A DNA stretch of 64,000 bases from Pantoea eucrina (GTDB lineage Bacteria > Pseudomonadota > Gammaproteobacteria > Enterobacterales > Enterobacteriaceae). This document shows, piece after piece, positions 46,905-56,728 of this stretch (positions are counted from its first letter, which is position 1; every line of letters starts with the position of its first letter). The position numbers and the translations under genes are program-made. The notes under the pieces were generated by a model. It saw only the letters and a program-made list of their open reading frames with translations, was not told the DNA's origin and did no database searches. The stretch covers positions 1,480,682 through 1,544,681 of the forward strand of contig NZ_MAYN01000008.1 in the NCBI RefSeq assembly GCF_001691555.1, read 5' to 3'.

Positions 46905-48134
46905 TTACGCCTTCTTCTCTGCCGCCAGCGCAGAGAGCCGCACAATCACTTCTGTCGCTTTTTGCATCACATTCAGTGAGGCAAACTCATGTTTGCCATG
47001 GTAGTTATAGCCACCGGTAAAGATATTCGGACAGGGCAGCCCTTTCCACGACAGCGCAGAACCGTCAGTGCCGCCGCGAATCGGCTTCACGTCAGGCTCA
47101 ATGCCGCAGTCGCGCATCGCCTGCAGCGCCAGCTCAATAATATGCGGATGCGGCTCCACTTTTTCGCGCATATTGCGATAGCTGTCGCTGATCTCTACTT
47201 TAACCGAACATTCGCTCTGCAGCCCTTTGCCCACCCGCTGTCCGATATTCTCCAGCAGCTGTTTGCGCTGTTCATAGCTGTCTGCATCAAAATCGCGGAT
47301 CAGGTACATCAGCTCAGCGTGCTCCACCGTGCCTTTGATGGAGTGCAGATGGAAAAAGCCTTCGTAGCCGTCAGTGAACTGCGGCTTCTCTTTAGCAGGC
47401 AGCTCGGCATGAAAGCGCATCGCCAGATCCAGCGCATTCACCATGACGTTCTTTGCGCTGCCCGGATGCACATTATTACCGGTGATATAGACCATTGCGG
47501 TTGCGGCGTTGAAATTCTCAAACTCAAACTCACCCAGCCCGCTGCCATCCATCGTATAGGCCCAGTCGGCCGCAAACCCTTCCACGTCGAAGTGCGACGT
47601 GCCGCGGCCGATCTCTTCATCCGGCGTAAAGGCAACCCGGATAGCGCCGTGCGGCACGTCGCCCTTCGCCAGCTCCGCCATTGCCGTCATAATTTCTGCA
47701 ATGCCCGCTTTATCATCCGCGCCCAGCAGCGTTTTGCCATCGGTGGTAATCAGCGTATGTCCGGTCAGCTTATGCAGCACCGGGAACATCACCGGCGACA
47801 GCACTTCGTCACCGTTCCCCAGGGCAATGTCGCCGCCGCGATAGTTTTCCACGATCTGCGGATTAACATTTTTCGCCGTGTAGTCTGGTGAGGTATCCAT
47901 ATGAGAGATAAAGCCGATAACCGGCACCGGCCAGTCGACGTTGGCCGGCAGCGTACCCATTACGCAGCAGTGGTCACTCAGTGATACATCAACAAAGCCC
48001 AGTGCAATCAGCTCTTCCTGTAGCTGACGCGCCAGGATCCACTGCCCCTCACTGCTGGGCACCTGCCGCGCCTGCGGTTTAGCCTGCGTCTCTATCGCTA
48101 CATAGCGCAGAAAACGCTCCAGTAACTGTTCCAT
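46905..48134 (-). CDS. pepT: peptidase T (tripeptidase)
   Basis: A zinc aminotripeptidase of family M20B. Metal-ligand and catalytic motifs are [18 protein letters not shown] and [13 protein letters not shown], with a late GGTDGSALS. At 409 residues it is full length. In Salmonella pepT is FNR-induced; I did not find a clear FNR box in the 286-bp gap to potA. Confidence 0.96.
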   Translation of the reverse strand: MEQLLERFLRYVAIETQAKPQARQVPSSEGQWILARQLQEELIALGFVDVSLSDHCCVMGTLPANVDWPVPVIGFISHMDTSPDYTAKNVNPQIVENYRGGDIALGNGDEVLSPVMFPVLHKLTGHTLITTDGKTLLGADDKAGIAEIMTAMAELAKGDVPHGAIRVAFTPDEEIGRGTSHFDVEGFAADWAYTMDGSGLGEFEFENFNAATAMVYITGNNVHPGSAKNVMVNALDLAMRFHAELPAKEKPQFTDGYEGFFHLHSIKGTVEHAELMYLIRDFDADSYEQRKQLLENIGQRVGKGLQSECSVKVEISDSYRNMREKVEPHPHIIELALQAMRDCGIEPDVKPIRGGTDGSALSWKGLPCPNIFTGGYNYHGKHEFASLNVMQKATEVIVRLSALAAEKKA

Positions 48135-48420
48135 CTGTTATCCCCCTGTTTAAGCCGGTGTTATTATGGTGGCGGCAACTGTACGCCGCGTTGCGTTATA
48201 TCACTCTTCTTTAGGTTAGCCTGCCTGCCGGGTACTGTACCAGGTAAATTATTGCCGGCTGACGTGCCATGCATAGTTCGGTAATTTTCCCTCTTTTCCG
48301 GGTAATTCAGCGGTAAACCATGGCATTACATAAATTTTCAGGTATTATCCCGCCTTCACTACGGCTCGCTGTCGCCGGCAGCGAGGCGGTATCCTGCTCC
48401 CTTCAGACTGAGTGACTAAA

Positions 48421-49536
48421 ATGACGCAAACATGCGCACAACAGGCGCTGGTTACGCTTTCTGGCATCAGTAAAGCTTTCGATGGGAAAACCATCATCTC
48501 AGATTTCGACCTGCATATCGGACACGGGGAGTTTATTACCCTGCTCGGTCCGTCAGGCTGCGGGAAAACCACCATTTTGCGCCTGCTTGCCGGACTGGAA
48601 ACCACCGACAGCGGCCGTATCACACTGGATGGCAGCGATATTACCGATACGCCCGCCGAACAGCGTCATATCAATACCGTGTTTCAGAGCTACGCGCTGT
48701 TTCCGCATATGTCCGTGTTTGAAAACGTCGCATTTGGTCTGCGCATGCAGAAGCGCCCCGCGGGTGAAATCGTGCAGCGTGTTGATGAAGTGCTGGCTAT
48801 GGTGCAGCTGGAGCGTTTTGCCGACCGGCGCCCGCACCAGCTCTCAGGGGGACAGCAGCAGCGGGTGGCTATCGCCCGCGCCGTGGTCAACCGGCCAAAA
48901 GTGCTGCTGCTGGATGAGTCTCTCTCGGCACTGGATTATAAGCTGCGTCGTCAGATGCAGAACGAGCTGAAAGCGCTGCAGCGCAAACTGGGTATCACCT
49001 TTGTCTTTGTCACCCACGATCAGGAAGAGGCGCTCTCCATGTCAGACCGCATCGTGGTGATGCGCGACGGTCGCATTGAGCAGGATGGCACGCCGCGTGA
49101 AATTTATGAAGAGCCGGGCAATCTGTTTGTGGCGCGTTTTATCGGTGAAATCAACGTCTTTGACGCCGAGGTGATCGCGTGCGACCGCGCGCCCAGGATC
49201 CGCGCGCGCGTTGAAGGCATCGCCTGCGATCTGCACTGCCCGTTCCCGGTGGCACCCGGTGATAAACTGCACGTACTGCTGCGCCCGGAAGATCTGCGCG
49301 TTGAAGAGATTGCCCATGACAGCCGCAGCGAGTATCTGACCGGTTTTGTTCGCGACCGCAGCTATAAAGGCATGACCCTGGAGTCCTCGGTGGAACTGGA
49401 GAACGGCAAGCTGCTGACGGTCAGCGAGTTCTTTAACGAAGATGACCCCGATTTTGACCACTCGCTGAATCAAAAAATGGCCATCCGCTGGGTGCCGGAC
49501 TGGGAGGTGGTACTGCCCTATGAAACTGATGCGTAA
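48421..49536 (+). CDS. potA: spermidine/putrescine ABC transporter, ATPase
   Basis: The ATPase subunit of PotABCD. Walker [10 protein letters not shown], signature LSGGQQQR and Walker B VLLLDES are intact, with a C-terminal TOBE domain that carries regulation. The start is the ATG at 48421 (371 residues); a GTG 3 codons earlier is open. potB overlaps its end by 17 bp. Confidence 0.97.
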   Translation: MTQTCAQQALVTLSGISKAFDGKTIISDFDLHIGHGEFITLLGPSGCGKTTILRLLAGLETTDSGRITLDGSDITDTPAEQRHINTVFQSYALFPHMSVFENVAFGLRMQKRPAGEIVQRVDEVLAMVQLERFADRRPHQLSGGQQQRVAIARAVVNRPKVLLLDESLSALDYKLRRQMQNELKALQRKLGITFVFVTHDQEEALSMSDRIVVMRDGRIEQDGTPREIYEEPGNLFVARFIGEINVFDAEVIACDRAPRIRARVEGIACDLHCPFPVAPGDKLHVLLRPEDLRVEEIAHDSRSEYLTGFVRDRSYKGMTLESSVELENGKLLTVSEFFNEDDPDFDHSLNQKMAIRWVPDWEVVLPYETDA

Positions 49537-50380
49537 TCGTCTGCAGAAAGCGATTGTTGCCCTGATTGTCAGCTGGCTGGCGCTGTTTGTGCTGTTACCT
49601 AATCTGATGATTATCGCCACCAGCTTTCTGACGCGCGATGATGCGCATTTTGTCAGCATGGTATGGACCTTTGATAACTATCGCCGCCTGCTCGACCCGC
49701 TCTACGCCAGCGTGCTGCTGCATTCGCTGAATATGGCGTTTATCGCCACCCTGTGCTGTCTGCTGCTGGGCTATCCGTTTGCCTGGTGCCTGACCCGGCT
49801 CTCGCCGCGGCTGCGTCCGCTGATGCTTTTTTTGCTGATTGTACCCTTCTGGACCAACTCGCTGATCCGCATCTATGGGCTGAAGATCTTTCTCAGCACC
49901 CGCGGCTGGCTGAATGACGTTCTGCTCTGGCTTGGCGTGACAGACAAACCCTTTCGTATCATGTTCACCTCTGAAGCGGTGATCCTGGGTTTAATCTATA
50001 TTCTGCTGCCGTTCATGGTGCTGCCGCTCTACTCCAGCCTGGAGAAGCTCGACCGATCGTATCTTGAAGCAGCGCGCGATCTCGGTGCCAGTAAGCTACA
50101 GACGGTTGTACGCATTATTCTGCCGCTGACCCTGCCTGGCATCGTCGCCGGCTGCCTGCTGGTGTTTATCCCGGCGATGGGTATGTTTTACGTGGCGGAT
50201 CTTATGGGCGGTGCCAGAAATCTGCTGATTGGTAACATTATCAAGAGCCAGTTTCTGAACATCCGCGACTGGCCGTTTGGTGCAGCAACCAGCGTGGTGA
50301 TGACGCTGCTGATGGGCATTATGCTGCTGTTCTACTGGCGTGCGGCGCGGCTGCTGAATAACCGGGTGGATCTCTCATGA
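49520..50380 (+). CDS. potB: spermidine/putrescine ABC transporter, permease
   Basis: A six-helix inner-membrane permease of 286 residues. The EAA loop [19 protein letters not shown] contacts PotA. It overlaps potA upstream and potC downstream (ATGA), indicating coupled translation. Confidence 0.97.
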   Translation: MKLMRNRLQKAIVALIVSWLALFVLLPNLMIIATSFLTRDDAHFVSMVWTFDNYRRLLDPLYASVLLHSLNMAFIATLCCLLLGYPFAWCLTRLSPRLRPLMLFLLIVPFWTNSLIRIYGLKIFLSTRGWLNDVLLWLGVTDKPFRIMFTSEAVILGLIYILLPFMVLPLYSSLEKLDRSYLEAARDLGASKLQTVVRIILPLTLPGIVAGCLLVFIPAMGMFYVADLMGGARNLLIGNIIKSQFLNIRDWPFGAATSVVMTLLMGIMLLFYWRAARLLNNRVDLS

Positions 50381-51150
50381 TGACGCGTCTGCTACGCGGT
50401 GGCTTTATGACCGCGATTTACGCCTGGCTCTATATTCCGATGATTATCCTGATCGTGAACTCTTTTAATGCTTCGCGCTTCGGCATTAACTGGCAGGGAT
50501 TCAGCATGCGCTGGTATCAGCTGCTGCTGAATAACGACAGTCTGATTCAGGCAGCACAGCACTCGCTTATCATGGGTGTGCTATCCGCAACCTGCGCCAC
50601 GCTGATCGGGGCGCTGACGGCAGTCGCGCTCTACCGCTACCGTTTTCGCGGTAAACCTTTCGTCAGCGGCATGCTGTTTGTGGTGATGATGTCGCCGGAT
50701 ATTGTCATGGCAATCTCCCTGCTGGTGCTGTTTATGCTGCTGGGTATCTCGCTCGGCTTCTGGTCGCTGCTGTTTTCGCATATCACCTTCTGCCTGCCTT
50801 TTGTGGTGATTACCGTTTACTCGCGCCTGAAAGGATTTGATGTCCGTATGCTGGAGGCGGCAAAAGATCTCGGTGCCAGCGAAATGACCATTTTGCGTAA
50901 AATCCTGCTGCCGCTGGCGATGCCGGCCGTAGCGGCGGGCTGGCTGCTGAGTTTTACCCTCTCTATGGATGACGTGGTGGTCTCGTCATTCGTTACCGGA
51001 CCGGGGTTTGAGATCCTGCCGCTGAAGATCTACTCCATGGTGAAGGTCGGTGTTTCACCCGAAGTGAACGCGCTGGCGACGATCCTGCTGCTACTGTCGC
51101 TGCTGCTGGTGGCGGTGAGTCAGCTACTGCTCCGTGATAAAACCCAATAG
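50377..51150 (+). CDS. potC: spermidine/putrescine ABC transporter, permease
   Basis: The second permease, 257 residues and six helices, with EAA loop MLEAAKDLGASEMTILRKI. Its ATG overlaps the potB stop. It forms the heterodimeric channel with PotB. Confidence 0.97.
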   Translation: MMTRLLRGGFMTAIYAWLYIPMIILIVNSFNASRFGINWQGFSMRWYQLLLNNDSLIQAAQHSLIMGVLSATCATLIGALTAVALYRYRFRGKPFVSGMLFVVMMSPDIVMAISLLVLFMLLGISLGFWSLLFSHITFCLPFVVITVYSRLKGFDVRMLEAAKDLGASEMTILRKILLPLAMPAVAAGWLLSFTLSMDDVVVSSFVTGPGFEILPLKIYSMVKVGVSPEVNALATILLLLSLLLVAVSQLLLRDKTQ

Positions 51151-51160
51151 AGGATATCCC

Positions 51161-52201
51161 ATGAAAAGACAATCTTGCTGGCTGGTCGCCGGAGCGCTGG
51201 CGCTGTGTATGCAGAGCGCGCAGGCTGATGACAAGACGCTCTACTTCTACAACTGGACGGAATATGTGCCGCCGGGTCTGCTGGAGCAGTTTACCAAAGA
51301 GACCGGGATCAAAGTGATCTACTCCACCTATGAATCCAATGAGAGCATGTACGCCAAGCTGAAAACCTGGAAAGATGGCGCTTACGATCTGGTGGTGCCC
51401 TCAACCTATTTTGTGGCCAAAATGCGTAATGAGGGGATGCTGCAGAAGATCGACAAAGCGCAGCTGAGCAACTTTAAGAATCTCGATCCCGACCTGCTTA
51501 ACAAGCCGTTTGATCCCGGTAACGACTACTCTGTTCCCTATATCTGGGGCGCGACTGCCATCGGTGTCAACAGCGATGAGATCGATCCCAAAACGATCAC
51601 CCGCTGGGCTGATCTCTGGAAACCGGAGTATAAGCAGAGTCTGCTGCTGACGGATGATGCGCGCGAAGTGTTCCAGATGGCGCTGCGCAAGCTCGGGTAT
51701 TCCGGCAATACGCAGGACCCGGCGCAGATCACCGCTGCCTGGGAGGAGCTGAAAAAGCTGATGCCCAACGTACTGGCGTTTAACTCCGATAATCCGGGCA
51801 ACCCGTTTATGGAGGGCGAAGTGAACGTCGGGATGATCTGGAACGGCTCCGCTTATGTGGCGCGTCAGGCGGGCACCCCGCTGAGCATAGTCTGGCCGGC
51901 AGAAGGCGGCATTTTCTGGATGGATAATCTGGCGATCCCGGCCAACGCGAAAAACCGGGAGGGGGCGCTGAAGTTGATCAACTTCCTGCTGCGCCCTGAG
52001 GTGGCAGCTCAGGTAGCAGAAACCATTGGCTACCCGACGCCTAATCTGGCAGCGAAGAAGCTGCTGCCTGCGGCCGTAGCGCAGGATCCGTCACTCTACC
52101 CGCCAGCTGATGTGATCAGAAAAGGCGAATGGCAGAATGACGTCGGTGCCGCCAGCGTACAGTATGAAACGCTGTTTCAGAAGCTGAAAGCCGGCCGCTG
52201 A
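51161..52201 (+). CDS. potD: spermidine/putrescine-binding periplasmic protein
   Basis: The 346-residue precursor has signal peptide MKRQSCWLVAGALALCMQS with cleavage after AQA. The mature protein opens DDKTLYFYNWTEYVPPG, with the aromatic/acidic polyamine-site residues (WTEY, later WNGSAYVA and FWMDN). The ATG at 51161 follows GAGGA and lies 10 bp after the potC stop. Confidence 0.97.
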   Translation: MKRQSCWLVAGALALCMQSAQADDKTLYFYNWTEYVPPGLLEQFTKETGIKVIYSTYESNESMYAKLKTWKDGAYDLVVPSTYFVAKMRNEGMLQKIDKAQLSNFKNLDPDLLNKPFDPGNDYSVPYIWGATAIGVNSDEIDPKTITRWADLWKPEYKQSLLLTDDAREVFQMALRKLGYSGNTQDPAQITAAWEELKKLMPNVLAFNSDNPGNPFMEGEVNVGMIWNGSAYVARQAGTPLSIVWPAEGGIFWMDNLAIPANAKNREGALKLINFLLRPEVAAQVAETIGYPTPNLAAKKLLPAAVAQDPSLYPPADVIRKGEWQNDVGAASVQYETLFQKLKAGR

Positions 52202-52209
52202 TGGCTCAG

Positions 52210-52235
52210 CCGGGCGCCGCACGGGCGCCCGGTTT
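52210..52235 (+). terminator. terminator after potABCD
   Basis: CCGGGCGCC and GGCGCCCGG pair around a 5-nt loop, with only three T after the stem. It overlaps the cobB stop codon from the other side. Confidence 0.6.
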
Positions 52236-53067
52236 AGTGCACCAGGCTCTCCAGCAGGCGCTGCACAAATGCCGGTACCACTTCGCTTGCCAGACCATAC
52301 TTTCCTTCAGCAAACTCATTGCCGACCTGACTCGGCTCCAGGTTCAGCTCAACCGTGTGCGCACCCTGCAGCGTGGCTTCATGCACAAAGCCGGCGGCGG
52401 GATAGACATGCCCTGAGGTGCCGATGGCGATAAACAGATCGACCTGCTGCATCGCCTCATAGATCTCTTCCATGCCGAGCGGCATTTCGCCAAACCATAC
52501 TACATGCGGCCGCAGCCGGGCCGGAAACTGACAGCAGGTGCAGCGATCGTCTGCAGTGACGTCGCTATACCACGTCACCACCTGGCCGCTCTCTTCACAG
52601 CGTACTTTCAGCAGTTCACCATGCATATGCAGCACGCGCTGGCTGCCGGCACGCTCGTGCAGATTGTCGATGTTCTGTGTGACCAGCAGAAAATTATCGC
52701 CCAGCGCCTGCTCCAGTTCTGCCAGCGCCAGGTGCGCGGCGTTAGGCTGGATCTCCGGCTGCTGCAGCTGCTGGCGGCGAATATTATAAAAGCGCTGAAC
52801 CAGCGCCGGATCGCGACGGAATCCTTCCGGGGTGGCGACATCTTCAATGCGATGCTCTTCCCACAGGCCGTCAGAGGCGCGAAAAGTCCGGATACCTGAT
52901 TCGGCCGAAATGCCGGCACCGGTCAGCACCACAACGCGCGGCAGCGGATGCGCGGCGAGTTCAGCGCTGCGATCGCGCTCAAAAATGCGCTGGCGAAAGC
53001 GCTGATGCACTTTACGGCGGTTTTTCCTGTCGCGGGCGAGTCGTAGGCGGCGGCGCTGTATGCGCAT
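52234..53067 (-). CDS. cobB: NAD-dependent protein deacylase (sirtuin)
   Basis: A class III sirtuin that removes acetyl and succinyl groups from lysines. It shows the NAD motif [14 protein letters not shown] (50-63), Y94 and R97 in FYNIRR that allow desuccinylation, [11 protein letters not shown] and catalytic H149 (HMHGE). The N terminus carries a 40-residue arginine-rich extension ([18 protein letters not shown]), like the long CobB isoform in Salmonella. AAGGAG supports the start at 53067. The E. coli neighbour nagK is absent. Confidence 0.95.
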   Translation of the reverse strand: MRIQRRRLRLARDRKNRRKVHQRFRQRIFERDRSAELAAHPLPRVVVLTGAGISAESGIRTFRASDGLWEEHRIEDVATPEGFRRDPALVQRFYNIRRQQLQQPEIQPNAAHLALAELEQALGDNFLLVTQNIDNLHERAGSQRVLHMHGELLKVRCEESGQVVTWYSDVTADDRCTCCQFPARLRPHVVWFGEMPLGMEEIYEAMQQVDLFIAIGTSGHVYPAAGFVHEATLQGAHTVELNLEPSQVGNEFAEGKYGLASEVVPAFVQRLLESLVH

Positions 53068-53212
53068 AAAAACTCCTTGATCTGCGGCGCGGTACGCCGT
53101 GTTTCGGGTGTTGTAGTGGGCAATGTTGTCCCGATAATAACGACTGCGCGGCGATACCGCCCTGCGCAGACGCTGAATCTGTACGCAGCCGCCGGAGCGG
53201 CTGCCAGGGTAG

Positions 53213-54457
53213 CTACTGACCGCTCAGCACACGGGCCGGGTCGAGGCGGCTGGCGCGCCGGGCCGGATACCAGCTGGCAATCAGGCTCAGCACGATAGCG
53301 GTTGCCAGTACAGTGACAACATCAAGCCAGTGCAGTTCCGATGGCAGGAAGTCGATAAAGTAGATATCGCCTGCCAGCAGCGTATGCCCGGTCAGATGTT
53401 CGATGCCGCGCATCACCGGCGTCAGGTTCAGCGCCACCAGCACGCCGGTGACCACACCGCTGACGCTGCCCAGCAGACCCGCCAGCAGCCCGTACCAGAT
53501 AAAGATAGCGCGGATAAGCCCATCTTTCGCCCCCAGGGTACGCAGCACGGCAATATCTGCACTCTTATCTTTGACCGCCATCACCAGGGTGGAAACGATA
53601 TTGAAACAGGCGACGCCAATCACCAGCACCATCGCCAGATACATAATGGCGCGGATCATCTGGATATCGCGATACATGTAGCCGTAGGTGCCAATCCAGC
53701 TTTTGATGTAAACATAGGCGTGGGCTACCTCACCGGCCGAGCGCACCAGCTTTTGCGCCTGAAACGGATCGTGCATCTTCAGCGCGATACCGCTGACGCT
53801 GTCGCCCAGACCCAGATAACGCTGCGCATCCGCCAGCGGCACCAGCGCCAGGCTGTGATCGAGCATACCGCTCAGCTGCAGAATACCGCTGACCTGCAGC
53901 CGGATGCGCTTCGGCTGCTGCAGCTTATTGTCCGCGCTGCTGTTCGGGATCATGATGGTGATCCAGCTGCCCTGCTTCACGTTCAGCGATTTGGCAATGC
54001 CGCCGCCTAAAATAATCTGCTGTTTGCCGGCAGCAAACTGTGACCAGGCGTCGCCAGCGACAAACTGCGGCAGTGCGCTGAGTCGCGACTCCTGCTGCGG
54101 ATCAACCCCTTTTACCTGCAGCGCCTGCAGCCTGGCCCCGCTCTCGATTAAGCCGGTAAAGTTAACATAGGGCGCCGCCGCCGCGATGCCGGGCACCTGC
54201 TCCATCGGAGCTATCAGGGATTGCCAGTCGCGCAGCGGTCCGTCGACCGGCTCAATTTCGCCGTGCGGAACGACGGCCAGAATGCGGTTATTCAGCTCAC
54301 GCTCAAAACCGTTCATCGCGCTGAGGCCGATGATCAGTACGGCCACGCCCAGCGCGATCCCCACGGTGGAGATCACTGAAATCAGCGATACCATGCCGCC
54401 ACGCCGCCGGCCCCGGCTGAAACGCAGCCCCAGCAACAGTGAGAGAGAAGAGGTCAT
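53213..54457 (-). CDS. lolE: lipoprotein-releasing system membrane subunit LolE
   Basis: The inner-membrane subunit of LolCDE that binds mature lipoproteins before hand-off to LolA. It has 414 residues, an N-terminal helix, a large periplasmic domain and three C-terminal helices of the MacB/FtsX type. The start overlaps the lolD stop (ATGA), so translation is coupled. Confidence 0.96.
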   Translation of the reverse strand: MTSSLSLLLGLRFSRGRRRGGMVSLISVISTVGIALGVAVLIIGLSAMNGFERELNNRILAVVPHGEIEPVDGPLRDWQSLIAPMEQVPGIAAAAPYVNFTGLIESGARLQALQVKGVDPQQESRLSALPQFVAGDAWSQFAAGKQQIILGGGIAKSLNVKQGSWITIMIPNSSADNKLQQPKRIRLQVSGILQLSGMLDHSLALVPLADAQRYLGLGDSVSGIALKMHDPFQAQKLVRSAGEVAHAYVYIKSWIGTYGYMYRDIQMIRAIMYLAMVLVIGVACFNIVSTLVMAVKDKSADIAVLRTLGAKDGLIRAIFIWYGLLAGLLGSVSGVVTGVLVALNLTPVMRGIEHLTGHTLLAGDIYFIDFLPSELHWLDVVTVLATAIVLSLIASWYPARRASRLDPARVLSGQ

Positions 54458-55158
54458 GCCTCAGCTCCCAGCGTCAGGCGATCGCTCAGCTGTCCGTCAC
54501 GCATTTCCATCTGCCGCGTCAGGCGTTTTGCCAGCTGCAGATCGTGTGTTACCACCAGAAAAGCGGTGCCCTGACGCACGTTAAGCTCGCCCAGCAGTTC
54601 AAATATTGCATCGGCGTTGCGCGCGTCGAGGTTACCGGTTGGCTCATCCGCCATCACCAGACGCGGACGGTTGACCAGCGCCCGGGCTATCGCCACACGC
54701 TGCCGCTCGCCGCCTGACAGCTCAGAGGGACGATGCGCGGCGCGCTTCTCCAGTCCGACCGCCGCCAGCATTTCACGTGCGCGGCTCTCTGCTTCCGCTT
54801 TGGCCGTTTTGCCAATCAGCAGCGGCATCGCCACGTTTTCCAGCGCGCTGAAGTCAGGCAACAGGTGGTGGAACTGATAGATAAAGCCCAGCTCGCGGTT
54901 GCGCAGCTCTGCTTTCGCGGAAGCGCTCATGGCATTCAGCGTGCGGCCATCAAACACCACGTCGCCCGAGGTAGGCGCATCCAGCCCGCCCAGCAGATGC
55001 AGGAGCGTACTTTTACCTGAGCCGGAGCTGCCGACAATCGCCGTCAGCTCACCGGGCTGCAGGCTGAAAGCCACGTTGCGCAGCACATCGGTCTGCACGC
55101 TGCCTTCCTGATAGCGTTTGCACAGGTCGCGACACTGCAACAAAGGGGTATTACTCAT
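54454..55158 (-). CDS. lolD: lipoprotein-releasing system ATPase LolD
   Basis: The ABC ATPase of LolCDE. Walker [10 protein letters not shown], the LolD-typical [10 protein letters not shown], signature LSGGERQR and Walker B LVMADEPT are present. The start at 55158 gives 234 residues; upstream frame to 55227 lies inside lolC. It overlaps lolC by 8 bp and lolE by 4 bp. Confidence 0.96.
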   Translation of the reverse strand: MSNTPLLQCRDLCKRYQEGSVQTDVLRNVAFSLQPGELTAIVGSSGSGKSTLLHLLGGLDAPTSGDVVFDGRTLNAMSASAKAELRNRELGFIYQFHHLLPDFSALENVAMPLLIGKTAKAEAESRAREMLAAVGLEKRAAHRPSELSGGERQRVAIARALVNRPRLVMADEPTGNLDARNADAIFELLGELNVRQGTAFLVVTHDLQLAKRLTRQMEMRDGQLSDRLTLGAEA

Positions 55159-56350
55159 AACGTAGAGCCTCAGCGGGTTGAACGGCGGCAGCGCGCCAGG
55201 AGGGATAAAGGGTTGAGAGCAGCGCAACCGTCATAGAGACCAGAGCGATAATCACCACCTGCCAGGGATTAATGTCCACCGGCAGCGCCGCGCCCTCAAG
55301 AAACAAACCGATGACCGGCATCAGCGTATTCAGCTGGCTGGCCAGCAGCACGCCCAGCAGCGCACCCAGCAGCGCACCAATGATCCCGGCACTCGCGCCC
55401 TGCACCATAAAGACCGCGACGATCTGCCGCCGGGTCAGGCCCTGCGTCTGCAGTATCGCCACCTCGCCCTGCTTCTCCATAATCAGCAGACCCAGCGAGG
55501 TAATGATATTGAACGCCGCTACGGCAATAATCAGACTCAGCAGCAGCCCCATCATATTTTTTTCCATGCGTACCGCCTGGAAAAGATCGCCTTTGCGCTC
55601 GCGCCAGTCTTTCCACACCGTGCCCTGCGGCAGCGGCTGGGTGCTCAGCGTATCCACGCTCAGCGGCTTTTCCAGCCAGAGCCGCCAGCCGGTGATGTTG
55701 CCTGCCGGATAGCGCATAACGCGTGACGCATCCTGCTGGTTGACCAGGATCTGATAGCCATCTACTTCACTATTCGCCGCATAAGTGCCGGCAACGGTAA
55801 AGATGCGCTGGCTGGGCAGGCGCCCGACCGGAGTAAACTGGCTCACCGACGGCACCATCAGACGCAGCGCGTCGCCCCGCTTCACGCCAAGCTGTGAAGC
55901 GAGCTGCTCACCGAGGATCACATTATAGTGGCCCGCCTGCAGCACCTGCTGCTGCGTGTTGACCAGGTAAGGCGTGAGCGGATCGGGTTCGTCCGGGTTT
56001 ATTCCCAGCATCACGCCAACCGACACATTGTGCGCACTCTGCAGCACCACATCAGCGGTGGTCAGGGGCGCAACGCGCGTGACGCCCTGCAGCTTCAGGC
56101 TGTCAGCCGGCAGCTGCTGCGGATCGATACTGCCTTTGTCGCTGGTAATGAGCGCCTGCGGCATCAGCCCCAGGATATTTCCCTCCAGCTCACGCTCAAA
56201 GCCGTTCATCACCGACAGCACGGTCACCAGCGCCATCACGCCCAGGGTAATGCCGATAGTGGAAAGCCAGGAGACGAAGCGACCAAAGCGGTCTGAAGCC
56301 CGTCCACGCATGTAGCGTAAACCGATAAATAGCGCAACTGGTTGATACAT
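55151..56350 (-). CDS. lolC: lipoprotein-releasing system membrane subunit LolC
   Basis: The LolC subunit, which recruits the chaperone LolA through its periplasmic hook. From the ATG at 56350 it is 399 residues, as in E. coli, opening [18 protein letters not shown]. It has the same helix-domain-three-helix layout as LolE and is first in the lolCDE operon. It is divergent from mfd. Confidence 0.96.
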   Translation of the reverse strand: MYQPVALFIGLRYMRGRASDRFGRFVSWLSTIGITLGVMALVTVLSVMNGFERELEGNILGLMPQALITSDKGSIDPQQLPADSLKLQGVTRVAPLTTADVVLQSAHNVSVGVMLGINPDEPDPLTPYLVNTQQQVLQAGHYNVILGEQLASQLGVKRGDALRLMVPSVSQFTPVGRLPSQRIFTVAGTYAANSEVDGYQILVNQQDASRVMRYPAGNITGWRLWLEKPLSVDTLSTQPLPQGTVWKDWRERKGDLFQAVRMEKNMMGLLLSLIIAVAAFNIITSLGLLIMEKQGEVAILQTQGLTRRQIVAVFMVQGASAGIIGALLGALLGVLLASQLNTLMPVIGLFLEGAALPVDINPWQVVIIALVSMTVALLSTLYPSWRAAAVQPAEALRYE

Positions 56351-56728
56351 GAGTTCCGTTCTGGCCATTGCCTGATAATAAGGTAGAGGGATGATAATGG
56401 AGCCGCCTGCTTTATGAAACCTCTAACCCACTGAGTGATGAGCGAAGTTGCATCAAAATGCGTCCCTGCCGCGTCACAGGCCAGATTTCTCTCGCAGCGG
56501 CCGGCGCGGCCGGCTGCACGGGCGAACAAAAGCTGTACGAACGGCTGCAGCGGGCGGCGCGCGCATACCATCACTGGCATATCGGGACTATTATATCTGT
56601 CAGGCTGATAGCGCGGAGTCGCTGTCGCTCCCTTCCGGCCTGCCTGCGGGCACAATGGAGAGATGATCATCAGGGCGGTTTATGGAATGATGACGCCCTG
56701 AAATACAAGGAGAGCACGTCGAGACCCT
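56351..56728. other. divergent intergenic region lolC / mfd
   Basis: No coding sequence convinces me here. A hairpin with arms CAGGGCG (56671-56677) and CGCCCTG (56694-56700) lies just before the mfd ribosome binding site AAGGAGAG (56707-56714), which is unusually far (14 nt) from the mfd ATG. E. coli ycfT, found between lolC and mfd there, is absent. Confidence 0.5.

Noticed and set aside
46989-47891. 300-codon frame opposite pepT
   Set aside because: Antisense shadow; pepT has all catalytic motifs.
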